Part shown: piece after piece, positions 26,254 through 35,140 of the stretch | Numbering within the stretch: the stretch's first letter is position 1 | Layout of the letters: every line of letters starts with the position of its first letter | Source: Pseudomonas ovata | Lineage (GTDB): Bacteria > Pseudomonadota > Gammaproteobacteria > Pseudomonadales > Pseudomonadaceae | Length of the DNA: 64,000 nucleotides | Assembly: GCF_003131185.1 (NCBI RefSeq) | Contig: NZ_QFFU01000009.1 | Coordinates: 150,984-214,983, forward strand | Reading direction: 5' to 3' | The notes under the pieces: model-generated | Databases searched by the model: none | Seen by the model: the letters and a program-made list of their open reading frames with translations, nothing else | Told to the model about the DNA's origin: nothing | Made by a program: the position numbers and the translations under genes

Positions 26254-28653
26254 TTAGCCTCCCTCGGCTACGAATATCTGGCTAGCGGCCTTGGCTTTTT
26301 CAAGACACTCCTTGCAGACCGAACTCGGCAACTCCGGCAACGGAAAGCTTTCCCCGCCGGGTCCTTCAAACCGGTGCTGGCCCTTGAGCCCCAGTAATCC
26401 GGTGCTGTGAATCTGAATCTCGCCACTTGGGGTAATACGAATAAACCCGCCGCCGCAGCCCAGAGTGATGCCGTTCCTGGCGGTCAGTTGCAGGTGGCCC
26501 TGCACCGATTGCACGGTGATGTCTTGTTGGGCGATGAGGTTGAGCAGGTCGCCATGGGATTCGATTTCCAGCGGTCCCTTGCCGGAGACCAGGCGCATGC
26601 CTTCCTCGCGCGCCAGCAGGCTCATGCCCTGTTCGGACTGGGCTGACAGGCGCTGGCCGCCGCACAGGTTGAGTTCGTCCTGGCTTTGCAGGTACATCGC
26701 GTCACCGCTGTGCAGCAGCAGGCTGGCGGAGGTCAGGGCCGCGATGCCCTTCGGGGCGCTGAGCACGATGGCGGGCGCATTGAGGGCTTGCGCATCGGCC
26801 TGAAGCCGTTGCAGGCCGTCACTGGCTGGCGCCAGGTTGTGATGCCCTGCGGCGACAGCCTGGCAGGTGCCCAGTTGCTGGCTGGCCTGCTCGACCTGTT
26901 TGACGGCCGCTTGCATCTCCAGCACCGGCCCCTGCGCCTTGGCCTGTTCATCGGCGCTGATGAACAGCCCCTTGCCCGCCCGGATCGCGCCCCAGCCGTC
27001 GGTGCGCAGCTCGAAGCCTTCGCCGCGCTTGTGTTTTTCGGCATCCACCAGGTGCCCCAGGTTGAGCTGGCTCTTGCCGCTGTACTCGGTGCTGAGCTTG
27101 ACGTGTTCTTCGCCGCGCCGGTCTTCCATGCGCAGCTTGTTGTTGGCCGGGGTGCGCAGCACGTTGCGGGTGTAGTCGCGCTTGCCCAGGGTCACGTGGT
27201 CGACGTGCCCGCTGTCGTGCAGGGCGTGGGCGATGTAGGGCTTGTCCGGGTCGCCCTGTTCGAAGGCCACGGCCACTTCGGCGCCCTGGATCAGCGGCAG
27301 GTGCAGCCCGTGCACGTCTCCGGCGTAGGGCCGGGCCAGGCGCAGCCACATGCTTTCCTTGCCCTGGGGCCATTCGTCGCGGTCGAACAGGAAGCTGACC
27401 TTGTAGCGGCCTTCGCGGTCGATGTGGCTGTAGGGGTCGTTGGCATGGTTGCTGGTGACCCGCGCCGGCACGGTGCCGGCCATGCGCGGTTTGTCCGGCA
27501 GCGGCGGACGAAAGCACACGGTTTCCGAGTACGGGATGGCCTCGAAGTGCGCGATCAGGCTGCTGTCGCGGGCGGCGCGGGTGATCAGGCGGGTCAGCAC
27601 TGCGCCCGGCGCGAAGGCCTTCGGGGCGTCGCCGAGAATGTTCAGCACCTGCCCCGGCGCCAGGGTGGCGCTGCTGCTGGTGCCGCTCAGGCGCACCTGG
27701 TCATTGAGGTAGCGCTCATGGCGCAGCCGCGCATAGAAAAAGCCGCTTTCGCTGAGCAGGTCTTCGTCCAGCGCCAGCGGGTCGCCCAGCGCTGTGTAGG
27801 GTTCGGCGTAGTGATAGGCCTCGCCGTAGGTGGTGGTGGCCCGCCGGCTGTGGTCGACCTCGCCCTTGAGCCAGGTGTGCAGGTTGCGCGGGTCGTAGCT
27901 GCGAAAGTGAATGTTCTTTTCCACCACCTGGTGGCGGGTCTGCAAGGCCCAGACGCTGTCTTCATGGCTGGCAAAGCCCGACGGCGGGTGCTGGGCCAGC
28001 TTGACCCCACGCTGGTACTGGCGCTGGTCGTCGTGGAACTGCACCACGTCGATGCGCAGGCGGTCATCGCTGGTGAAGCGGTACCAGATGCCGACCTCGG
28101 CCAGCAGCCGGTCGATGAAGGCCAGGTCGCTTTCGCCGTACTGCATGACCTGCTCGCGGCGCGGGTACTCGCGCGACAGGGTGAAGATGAAGTCCTGACC
28201 GAGAAAGCCGTGCCGGCTGCGCAGGATGTGCTCGACGATCTGCGGCACCGACCGGTCCTGGTAGAGGCGGTATTGCCGGCCACGGGCCAGCAGGGCCAGG
28301 CGCGGCTGCAGGGTGACTTCGTAGCGCGCCTCGTCAACGGAGCCTGACAAACGCTGCAGGCCGGTGATCGTGCCGCGCAGCGTGCGCAACGGCACCACCG
28401 CCGGCACGGGAAAACCCGGCAGCGCCCTGGGCAGGGTGTGCGCCGGTGGGTGCAGGCTGAAATGCCCGGCCCGGCCCAGGAACTGTTCGGCGGCGAGGTC
28501 CTGCTGCGGGCAGGTGAATTCGATGCGGTAGGTGAAGGGCTGGCTCAGGTGCTCTTCGCCCTCGAAGGCCAGCACGTCGAGCCGGTCCTTGACGTCGTCG
28601 ACATGCAGGGTGTGGCAGCTGTGGTCGAAGATAACGGGCAGTGGGCTGGGCAT
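26254..28653 (-). CDS. vgrG: Type VI secretion spike protein VgrG (TssI)
   Basis: This 799-residue VgrG has gp27-like and gp5-like parts (RIEFTCPQQDLAAEQFLGR near the start, EGRYKVSFLFDRDEWPQG, then LPLIQGAEVAVAFEQGDPDKP). A DUF2345 needle region follows, rich in hydrophobic repeats. The C terminus carries a short CKECLEKA tail without an enzymatic domain. It is separated from clpV by about 300 AT-rich bases; it therefore probably has its own promoter. An hcp gene, usual between clpV and vgrG in this locus type, is missing. Confidence 0.94.
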   Translation of the reverse strand: MPSPLPVIFDHSCHTLHVDDVKDRLDVLAFEGEEHLSQPFTYRIEFTCPQQDLAAEQFLGRAGHFSLHPPAHTLPRALPGFPVPAVVPLRTLRGTITGLQRLSGSVDEARYEVTLQPRLALLARGRQYRLYQDRSVPQIVEHILRSRHGFLGQDFIFTLSREYPRREQVMQYGESDLAFIDRLLAEVGIWYRFTSDDRLRIDVVQFHDDQRQYQRGVKLAQHPPSGFASHEDSVWALQTRHQVVEKNIHFRSYDPRNLHTWLKGEVDHSRRATTTYGEAYHYAEPYTALGDPLALDEDLLSESGFFYARLRHERYLNDQVRLSGTSSSATLAPGQVLNILGDAPKAFAPGAVLTRLITRAARDSSLIAHFEAIPYSETVCFRPPLPDKPRMAGTVPARVTSNHANDPYSHIDREGRYKVSFLFDRDEWPQGKESMWLRLARPYAGDVHGLHLPLIQGAEVAVAFEQGDPDKPYIAHALHDSGHVDHVTLGKRDYTRNVLRTPANNKLRMEDRRGEEHVKLSTEYSGKSQLNLGHLVDAEKHKRGEGFELRTDGWGAIRAGKGLFISADEQAKAQGPVLEMQAAVKQVEQASQQLGTCQAVAAGHHNLAPASDGLQRLQADAQALNAPAIVLSAPKGIAALTSASLLLHSGDAMYLQSQDELNLCGGQRLSAQSEQGMSLLAREEGMRLVSGKGPLEIESHGDLLNLIAQQDITVQSVQGHLQLTARNGITLGCGGGFIRITPSGEIQIHSTGLLGLKGQHRFEGPGGESFPLPELPSSVCKECLEKAKAASQIFVAEGG

Positions 28654-28953
28654 GGGTCAGGCTCGACGAAGTTCGGAGACAAATAAAAGTCAGCCGGCAG
28701 GGCTGGACGCTCGACTTATTGATTGACGATATTTAATTAATTCACTGCAACTTATTGCAGAACTTAAACAAAGCGTGACAATGAATGATTCAAAAGAGCT
28801 ATTCCATAGCGCCCCACCAAAACAGATATTTCCCAACACACTTCAGGAAATCTCCTACAAAAGTATTTATTTACTTTGCTGAAACACGCCACTGATCAAA
28901 CTCGAAAACTAACGAAGTAAAGCCCGGATTTAATGAGTGCATAAGGCTCTCTT
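28654..28953. other. AT-rich gap between vgrG and clpV remnant
   Basis: There are 300 bases with clearly lower GC than the flanks and no credible gene on either strand. In particular, no hcp remnant could be recognised. A small perfect hairpin CTGCAA-CTTA-TTGCAG lies at 28745-28760. Probable contents are the vgrG promoter and leader; no clear -35/-10 pair could be assigned. Confidence 0.5.
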
Positions 28954-30285
28954 TCAATAATCATCCATAAACCGCACACTCACCCCCTCCTCCCCATACC
29001 CCATCACCACCCCGCAGGTCTTGACGCTGGCGGCCTGCCGTTCCAGCAACTGCTGGCTCAGCACCGGCAATATCTGCTGGTTCAGCAGGCTGTCGATGTT
29101 GCGTGCGCCGCTGTCAGGCAGCAGGCAGGCGGCGACCAGGGCGTCGTGCAAGGCGTCGTCGGTCTGGCAGTGCAGGCCGTAGTGTTCGGCCAGCCGGCGG
29201 GCGACCCTGGCGAGCTTCAGGCCGACGATGGTCTTGAGTGCCTTGGCCTGCAGCGGGCGGTAGATCAGGGTCTGGAAGCGCGCCAGCAAGGCGGGTTGAA
29301 AGTGCTCGCGCAGGATCGGCCGCAGCAGTTCCTGGAGGCCACTGTCCGGGGTGTCAGGCGCGTGGTCCAGGCGGGCTTGCAATTGATCGCTGCCCAGGTT
29401 GGAGGTCATGAGGATGACCGTGTTGCGAAAGTCGATTTCGCGGCCTTCACCGTCGCGCATGAAGCCCCGGTCGAAGACCTGGTAGAACAGGTTGATCACG
29501 TCGCGGTGGGCCTTTTCCACTTCGTCGAGCAGCACCACGCTGTAGGGGCGCTGGCGCACGGCTTCGGTCAATACACCGCCCTGGCCGTAGCCGACGTAAC
29601 CGGGCGGCGAGCCCTTGAGCTGGCTGACGGTGTGGGCTTCCTGGTATTCGGACAGGTTGATGGTGATCAGCGATTTTTCGCCGCCGAACAGGCTGTCGGC
29701 CAGGGCCAGGGCGGTTTCGGTCTTGCCCACGCCGCTGCTGCCCACCAGCAGGAATACGCCTTGCGGTGCCTTGTCATCGGTCAGGCCGGTGCGGGCGGCG
29801 CGCAGGCGCTGGGCCAGGGCGCCAAGGGCCTGGGGCTGGCCGATCACGCGGTCACCCAGTTGCTGCTCCAGCGCCAGCAGGCTGGCCTGCTGGTCCTTGA
29901 GCAGGCTGCCCAGCGGCACACCGGTCCAGTCGGCAATCACTTCGGCCACGCTGCGGGCACTGACGTCAAGCGACAGCAACGGGTGGTGGCCTTGCACCTC
30001 GTGCAGATGGCGTTGCAGGCGGGCACAGTGCTCCGCGCAGGGGGCCTGGGCCTGGCGGGCGTCGAGCAGTTGCCGGGCCAGTTCGCGTTCGCGCTGGTGC
30101 TGTTGGGTCAATACGGCTTGCTGCTGGTACACAGCAAGACTGTGACGCACATCAAAGTAAAACAGTATATGAACCGACCGCGCAAAGCTATCACGCAGAA
30201 AAATCTCAGAACCTTCACACATAGTCTTGGGGATAATTTCTACAAGCCTGACTTCTTTCCTGTAAGGCGCATAAACCATGAACAC
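28954..30285 (-). pseudogene. tssH: ClpV/TssH ATPase, 5'-truncated
   Basis: The frame is 443 codons, against about 850-900 residues for a complete ClpV. It keeps part of the middle domain and the whole second AAA+ domain: Walker A GSSGVGKT, Walker B VVLLDEVEK, GSPPGYVGYGQGGVLTEAVR, and the C-terminal small domain. The N domain and the first ATPase domain are absent. The first 50 or so residues of the open frame are unlike ClpV, so the break lies near base 30130. A sheath-disassembly ATPase of this form is unlikely to work. Confidence 0.88.
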
Positions 30286-30467
30286 TCATTCATCCCTCTA
30301 ATGCATATACCCTGCCGGTCATAAGTTGATGCCAACTTGTTACGGACAGACAAGCGGCCGACAGAGTTAGTCGCGTCGATCAAGACGTTGATTCATAGGC
30401 ATGGGTTGTGCGCACAAGGGACTGACGCGACCGAGCGCAGCCCCTTGGCTATCAAACAGGATTCGTC

Positions 30468-30722
30468 CTACCGTTCCGGCATGGGCGGCAAATGATCGAT
30501 CATCAGGTCGATGACGCCTTGGGCCTGGGCGATCAGATGGGTCGTCGCCATGGCCAGGGCGCGCTGCTCACCGCACAAGTTGTCGCCACATTCGTAGGCC
30601 GTCGCATTGGCGCAGCCCAGCAGTTCCGAAACGTGGTTCAACTGGTCTTCGAAGGAAATCAGGGAGGTGCCCGGGGCGGGCGTCGGGGTTGAACCGGGTG
30701 GGTCGGGGACGATCTTTTTCAT
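30468..30722 (-). CDS. Small DUF3077-like protein
   Basis: This 84-residue protein begins MKKIVPDPPG, like many short Pseudomonas proteins of the DUF3077/DUF6124 type. A Pro-rich start is followed by a helical stretch (HVSELLGCANATAYECGDNL) and a second helix ending in the C terminus. Function is unknown. GAGAGAGG before the ATG supports this start over an upstream in-frame codon. It lies just outside the T6SS break point. Confidence 0.7.
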   Translation of the reverse strand: MKKIVPDPPGSTPTPAPGTSLISFEDQLNHVSELLGCANATAYECGDNLCGEQRALAMATTHLIAQAQGVIDLMIDHLPPMPER

Positions 30723-31237
30723 TGGGTAAGCCTCTCTCGTGGACAAGGATTACCACTCGCTCTGCGGCCAAGCAGATTGGGTGGCAACAGTACAAGGGTT
30801 GGCCGACCGGATGAGAGAGCGAATCCGGCACACCCGAAGGTGTCCCTTGCACAGCTGCCATAACAATGTGAGCACGGACAACCAGCATCCGCTAACAACA
30901 TCTCAAGCGACTGCACTCTCAATCCATCCTGGGCGGCCAAGCCCTGCCGCTTTATATCAGCGACGCGAGGCAGCCTAGTGAGGGAAATGAGCAAGCGCAA
31001 GCGGTCGGCATTTTCTCGGAAATTTCCTGCAAGTTAAAGGGAGGCGTCTTGCAATCAGCAGACAATTTGGCCTTGAAATGCAGTGCAGAGCGGTGCTTTC
31101 TGACAAGACGGCCGTAAGCTGGGCACAGGAGACAACCCTTCTGCCAAGCCTCAAAAAATGTAAGACCCGCACACGCCCCGCAACACTTCCGATCCGTCCT
31201 ACATCCGCCTCAGACGCGGCCGGCTGTCTTCAGCCTG
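30723..31237. other. 515-base gap without a recognised gene
   Basis: Both strands were read: only short frames without ribosome sites or family motifs are seen. The gap separates the DUF3077-like gene from the unknown gene pair on the plus strand. It may contain remains from the event that removed the first half of the T6SS locus, but nothing is recognisable. Confidence 0.4.
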
Positions 31238-31813
31238 ATGACTCGCAAGACTTCCACAGACTCGTTTCCTACCCAACCGTCAAGGAATCTCGTGGATTTC
31301 CAGCGGCTCACACACATGGCGCAGATCACCCGTCCTCTCGGGCCGGATGCGTTGTTGCTCAAGGACAAAGGCAGCGCCAAGGCCTGCTTTGCCTTTGATG
31401 CCGCCATGACAAGTTTCGCCCTGGGCGCTGTCATTGAGACAGGGATGCAAGTCGGCAAACAACTACTTGGACAAATACAGGAAAAGATTAACCACAATCG
31501 CGAGATGACAGACATCAAGTGGACGTGCATTGAAATCAATGTTAGCCACCTACTTTTATCAGGCGGATTCAGCATATTTGCACCGAGCATGCTGGCTTCA
31601 GCGAAGACACTCATTAGCTCAGGAAAAGCGCTCAAGACCTTGTCAAACCAAGCAGCCAACACGACTAATCGCGCAGCAAAACTAACAGCACGCAAAGCGG
31701 ACCACTCAAACGAAATCAAAAAAACAGTAACAGTTCAAGCGACTTGGCAAACAGGAAAAATTATCGCCAAGTGCCCCATCAAAGACGAAACACCGGAATG
31801 CAAAACCCAATGA
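31238..31813 (+). CDS. Unknown protein, candidate toxin of an overlapping gene pair
   Basis: A protein of 191 residues, or 165 if the ATG at 31316 (MAQITRPLGP) is used; neither start has a good ribosome site. The family was not recognised. The central part has a hydrophobic segment (LLLSGGFSIFAPSMLASAK, about residues 105-123) and a Lys/Thr-rich, basic C-terminal third. Codon use is clearly AT-richer than in the neighbouring genes. The stop overlaps the next start as ATGA. The layout is like an orphan effector domain and its immunity gene, but this is inference from context. Confidence 0.55.
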   Translation: MTRKTSTDSFPTQPSRNLVDFQRLTHMAQITRPLGPDALLLKDKGSAKACFAFDAAMTSFALGAVIETGMQVGKQLLGQIQEKINHNREMTDIKWTCIEINVSHLLLSGGFSIFAPSMLASAKTLISSGKALKTLSNQAANTTNRAAKLTARKADHSNEIKKTVTVQATWQTGKIIAKCPIKDETPECKTQ

Positions 31814-31983
31814 AATATTTCCTGATAACGACCACCATCGCCATACCCTTTGCGGCACTTTATAACCTACTAGACATCTACTTTAACGGATCTTGGATTG
31901 CAGCCGTAATTGTCATCTCCATGATGGCTACTGCACGAGCCGTGCCTTTATTTTTACCGAAAATCAAAGGGCATCAAGGATAA
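31810..31983 (+). CDS. Small two-helix membrane protein, candidate immunity partner
   Basis: This 57-residue protein, MKYFLITTTIAIPFAALYNL at its start, has two hydrophobic helices (about 3-20 and 30-47) and a basic end (FLPKIKGHQG). The ATG is placed by the ATGA overlap with the preceding gene, which implies coupled translation. Family unknown. Small inner-membrane partners of this kind are common as immunity proteins to membrane-acting toxins. Confidence 0.5.
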   Translation: MKYFLITTTIAIPFAALYNLLDIYFNGSWIAAVIVISMMATARAVPLFLPKIKGHQG

Positions 31984-32105
31984 CTGGCCAGATGATTAAC
32001 ACAGTCCAAATCTGCGCAAGCCATCAAAAACAAACACACAGTCACTGACTGGCTTTATTGGGTATTAAATGCCCCCTCTGCAGGAGATTCCCCCGTATAG
32101 CTGAC

Positions 32106-32136
32106 ACCACACTGTCGCGCAGCAAACAGGGGACCT
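32106..32136 (-). repeat. REP-flanking module
   Basis: This is the complementary copy of the block seen after BIMEs 1 and 2: CTGTCGCGCAGCAAACAGG followed by GGACCT. It directly abuts the left arm of BIME 4. Confidence 0.65.
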
Positions 32137-32263
32137 GGTAGGAGCGCGCTCTGCCGGAATGCCGGACCAGCGCGACCAAGTGCGAAGCGCTCGCAAGATT
32201 GATTAAACGCCACAAATTTACGACTGCTAACGCAGCCGGTCGCGGGCAGAGCGCGCTCCTACA
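32137..32263. repeat. REP/BIME element 4
   Basis: A paired REP with the left arm GGTAGGAGCGCGCTCTGCC (here with the CGGAATGCCGGACCAGCG variant) and the right arm ending AGCGCGCTCCTAC. The spacer contains AACGCCACAAATTTACGACT. It lies in the 443-base gap between the unknown gene pair and the copper genes; the rest of that gap shows no gene. Confidence 0.9.
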
Positions 32264-32426
32264 GGGGTGAGTTTCAAATCCAATAAATCAATAAGTACCG
32301 TTCCTGGCTGAAGCGGATCGCCGGCCGGTCCTATGTCAAAGACACCTGCACTGGCCACGATCCGATCGGTATCAGAACTCACATAATCGGGATGAGCCGC
32401 TCAAGCGATGGCTTCACACGTCCCCA

Positions 32427-32924
32427 TCAATGCCCCATGTGCGCCCCATGTCCGGCATGTACGTCATGGCCGTCGCTGTTCAGCGCCCGCACGGGTACTT
32501 GCACGTCCAGTGTCTGGCGCGTGCCCTTGGCGTCCTGCACGGTGAGGGTCAGCGGGATCTGGTCGCCCTCCTTCGCCTGGGCCGCCAGGCCGATCAGCAT
32601 CACGTGGTAGCCGTTGGCGTCGAACGCCACGGGCTTGCCGGCTGGCAGCGCGACGCTGTCGACCTTGTTCATGTTCATGCGATCGTCTTTCATCGACGTC
32701 TGGTGAATCTCGACGATTTTGGCCGCCGTGGAGGCCACGCCAACCAGTTGGCTGTCGGTGCTGGCGGTCAGTTGCATGAAGGCGCCGGTGGAGGGCTGGC
32801 CGGGGACGGTGGCGCGCACCCAGGCGTCCTGCACCTGGGTGTCGGCGTAGGCCGGCAGGCTCAGGCCGATCAGCGCCAGGGCGGCAACGGTGGTTTTGAA
32901 AGCGGTACGGGTCAGTACATTCAT
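32427..32924 (-). CDS. PCu(A)C-family periplasmic copper chaperone
   Basis: This 165-residue protein has a signal peptide (LALIGLSLPAYA, cleaved near residue 28) and the PCu(A)C core (DAWVRATVPGQPSTGAFM). Its Met/His copper ligands are around HQTSMKDDRMNMNKV and GYHVML. A His/Met-rich tail (HDVHAGHGAHMGH) adds metal-binding capacity. It delivers Cu(I) in the periplasm, usually to cytochrome oxidase assembly with SCO proteins. The start overlaps the SCO stop as TGATG, which confirms a common operon. Confidence 0.9.
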   Translation of the reverse strand: MNVLTRTAFKTTVAALALIGLSLPAYADTQVQDAWVRATVPGQPSTGAFMQLTASTDSQLVGVASTAAKIVEIHQTSMKDDRMNMNKVDSVALPAGKPVAFDANGYHVMLIGLAAQAKEGDQIPLTLTVQDAKGTRQTLDVQVPVRALNSDGHDVHAGHGAHMGH

Positions 32925-33532
32925 CAGCAGACTTCCATAAGCGTAAGCAAATCTTCGGCGCATTGTTGCGCGGTGAGCTTGTGCGACAGGCTCAGGCGCA
33001 GCACGCCCCGCGAGTCGTAGACATAGCTGGTGGCGGTGTGCGAGATCGTGTAGGTGTCGCCCAGCGGCACCTTTTCGTAGAACACGCCAAACTCCTTGGC
33101 CACCGCGGCGGTTTCTTCCAGGGTGCCGGACAGCGCCACGAAGTCAGGGTCGAAGGCCTTGACGTATTTTTCGATGATCTGCGGCGTGTCGCGCTCCGGG
33201 TCCAGGGTGATGAAGATCACCTGGAAGATCGGCGCGTCGGCGCCCAGCAGTTTCTTGATCTGCGCGGCACGCGCCAGCGCCGTGGGGCACACGGCCGGGC
33301 ATTGGGTGAAGCCGAAGAACACCAGCGGCATGTAGCCGCGAAAGCTCGACAGGCTCTTGTAGTTGCCCTCAGTGTCGCGCAGCTTGAAATTGCGCCCGAC
33401 GATTTCGTTGCTCATGTCCTTGCCATGCTTGAACGGCAGGACGTTGGAATTGCCGCACCCGGCCAGCAGGCCGCCCATGCTCAGCAGGGACAGGCCGGCG
33501 ACCACTTGGCGGCGGGATAAATGATGGTTCAT
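32924..33532 (-). CDS. SCO-family copper metallochaperone/thioredoxin-like protein
   Basis: This 202-residue SCO1/SenC protein has CPAVC as the copper-binding CxxxC and the later ligand His in ISHTATSYVYD. The N terminus MNHHLSRRQVVAGLSLLSMG followed by LLAGC suggests a Tat-type lipoprotein signal. It assists CuA assembly or acts in copper and redox control. It is coupled to the PCu(A)C gene downstream, with the DUF2946 gene upstream after a 94-base gap. Confidence 0.92.
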   Translation of the reverse strand: MNHHLSRRQVVAGLSLLSMGGLLAGCGNSNVLPFKHGKDMSNEIVGRNFKLRDTEGNYKSLSSFRGYMPLVFFGFTQCPAVCPTALARAAQIKKLLGADAPIFQVIFITLDPERDTPQIIEKYVKAFDPDFVALSGTLEETAAVAKEFGVFYEKVPLGDTYTISHTATSYVYDSRGVLRLSLSHKLTAQQCAEDLLTLMEVC

Positions 33533-33626
33533 GCACTACGGTCCTTTTCCAGGATCGGGACGGGACAGCGCCCGTGTCTCAGGCAGGCTCGCGGCGTGGC
33601 GGGCCCTTGGCAAGTCAGCCTGGCGC

Positions 33627-34025
33627 TCAGGGGGCCTGGGCGACTCTGCCTGGTGAGGTGTGTCGGCCGGGCCGCCAGTCAAGGCGCTCGTGCAGGGGCA
33701 CGCGGCTGAACAGCCGCCGCAGCCACCAGCCCACCGTGGCGAACGAGATCAGCGCCGTGCCCAGCTTGCCGGCAAAGGCGCAGTCGAACAGCGCCAGTTG
33801 CATGATCAGCCCGTGGCCACCGGGCAATGGGTGATGCCCGGCCTCGGCCTGGCGTTGCGCGGCCACCGTCGCGGTGGTGGTGTCGCCGCAGATTTCCAGC
33901 GCCGGCGCGGGCATGAACGTCGCCAGCATCCGCCCGTGACCCAGGCTGCACAGCACCGCGCTGAACAGCACCAGGCCGGTCAGCGTGCAGGCCACGAGGG
34001 CGCGGTGAGTGCGGACGAATTTCAT
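33627..34025 (-). CDS. DUF2946-like membrane-associated protein
   Basis: This 132-residue protein has an N-terminal hydrophobic segment (LVACTLTGLVLFSAVLCSLGHG), His/Cys residues (EICGD, GHHPLPGGHG, FDCAFAG) and a second hydrophobic segment. DUF2946 proteins are often found with copper genes, as here with SCO and PCu(A)C. The ATG was chosen because it precedes the first membrane segment directly. Exact role unknown. Confidence 0.75.
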   Translation of the reverse strand: MKFVRTHRALVACTLTGLVLFSAVLCSLGHGRMLATFMPAPALEICGDTTTATVAAQRQAEAGHHPLPGGHGLIMQLALFDCAFAGKLGTALISFATVGWWLRRLFSRVPLHERLDWRPGRHTSPGRVAQAP

Positions 34026-34233
34026 GGCGGCGAATTTACCATTGCCCAGCCTGGGCGAACACCGCCATTGCAGGCAGCCCCGGCCTGACCGCGCGGCAAG
34101 CCAAGGCCCGGCGCACTCACAGCCCTGTGCGGCAAAATGGCGCACGGGCGCGTTCTTTGCAAAGCGCCAGCTTTTGGCCAGGCAAATGCCGATCCTTTGC
34201 TAGGCTGTCTGGAAACAACAGGGAGTCACTGCC

Positions 34234-34482
34234 ATGTCCGAGAACCTGCCGAACGATCCGTTGGTCACGCTGTTGGACCGGCTGGTCGAAAACAATGCGG
34301 CGCTGGTCGGCGCCGTCGAGGAAATCGCCTTGTGGATCGACCGCCAGAACGACCCGCAGACACTGGCACAGATCCAGCAGCATCTGGGTGCGATCCGCGC
34401 CAATGCCTCGGTGGTGCAAGAGACGCTGGGCGAACTGGCCGACCGGGCGGCGCTCAGGCATGAAGAGGACAACGAGGACTGA
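34234..34482 (+). CDS. Small conserved acidic protein of unknown function
   Basis: This is an 82-residue soluble, strongly acidic and helical protein (LVTLLDRLVENNAALVGAVE; acidic tail HEEDNED). GGGAG lies 8 bases before the ATG. No family was recognised. It is convergent with the TetR-type gene, ending 3 bases from its stop. Confidence 0.7.
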   Translation: MSENLPNDPLVTLLDRLVENNAALVGAVEEIALWIDRQNDPQTLAQIQQHLGAIRANASVVQETLGELADRAALRHEEDNED

Positions 34483-34485
34483 GTG

Positions 34486-35040
34486 TCAACGCCGGCTGGC
34501 ACCGTCCAGGAAAAACTGGCGCAGCAAGCCAGGCATTGCCGCACGCGCCACCCGGCCGCGACGCTGCGATTCGACCAGGCCGAACATCAGCGAGGCAAAC
34601 ACTTCGGTGAGCATGGCCGCGCTGAGGTCGATGCGAAAGATGCCCTCATGCTGGCCACGCAGAAAGAAGGCGTCCATCGCGTCGGAGTATGACTGCCAAC
34701 GGCGCTCCTCGGCGTCCTCGAGCAAGCAGTCCGGGTGCCACTCGGCCATCATGAATAGCAGCATTTCGCGGTTCGCCAGGTGCCCGTCAATCAGGTTCTG
34801 CAAGGCGTCCAGGACGGGAGCCTGCAGCAGGTCGGCATCCTGGATGATCTGGTTCATCTGCGTGGTGCTGTGGTCATGCAGAATGTCGATCAGGTTGGCG
34901 CGGGTGCCGCAAAAGCGATTGAGGGTGGCCTTGCTGACGCCGGCAGCCTCGGCGATGTCCTTGAACGTACCGCTCTGGTGATCAACCACGGCAATGGCCA
35001 GGGCCTTGAGGAATTTTGCATCGGCGGCGGGTAAATCCAT
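34486..35040 (-). CDS. TetR-family repressor of the adjacent RND pump
   Basis: This 184-residue regulator has an N-terminal TetR helix-turn-helix (FKDIAEAAGVSKATLNRFCG, about residues 26-45) and a variable helical ligand domain. It is divergent from the RND adaptor gene. The 18-base palindrome in the shared promoter region overlaps its own likely promoter. A local autorepressor and pump repressor is the natural reading. Confidence 0.88.
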   Translation of the reverse strand: MDLPAADAKFLKALAIAVVDHQSGTFKDIAEAAGVSKATLNRFCGTRANLIDILHDHSTTQMNQIIQDADLLQAPVLDALQNLIDGHLANREMLLFMMAEWHPDCLLEDAEERRWQSYSDAMDAFFLRGQHEGIFRIDLSAAMLTEVFASLMFGLVESQRRGRVARAAMPGLLRQFFLDGASRR

Positions 35041-35140
35041 GGGGCGGTTCTTTCACTCGGCTGGACAGCGTGGGCGACATTTTGCAGAAAAAGCCTACAC
35101 ATTCAATGAGCCTTACACAATTGCACACAAATGCTTCATA

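Noticed and set aside
26686..28347. Long plus-strand frame of 553 codons
   Set aside because: It lies opposite vgrG. It has low-complexity composition and no ribosome site, so it is a shadow frame.
28654..28953. Possible degenerate hcp between clpV and vgrG
   Set aside because: No Hcp-like peptide could be traced in any minus-strand frame; the gap is AT-rich with stops throughout.
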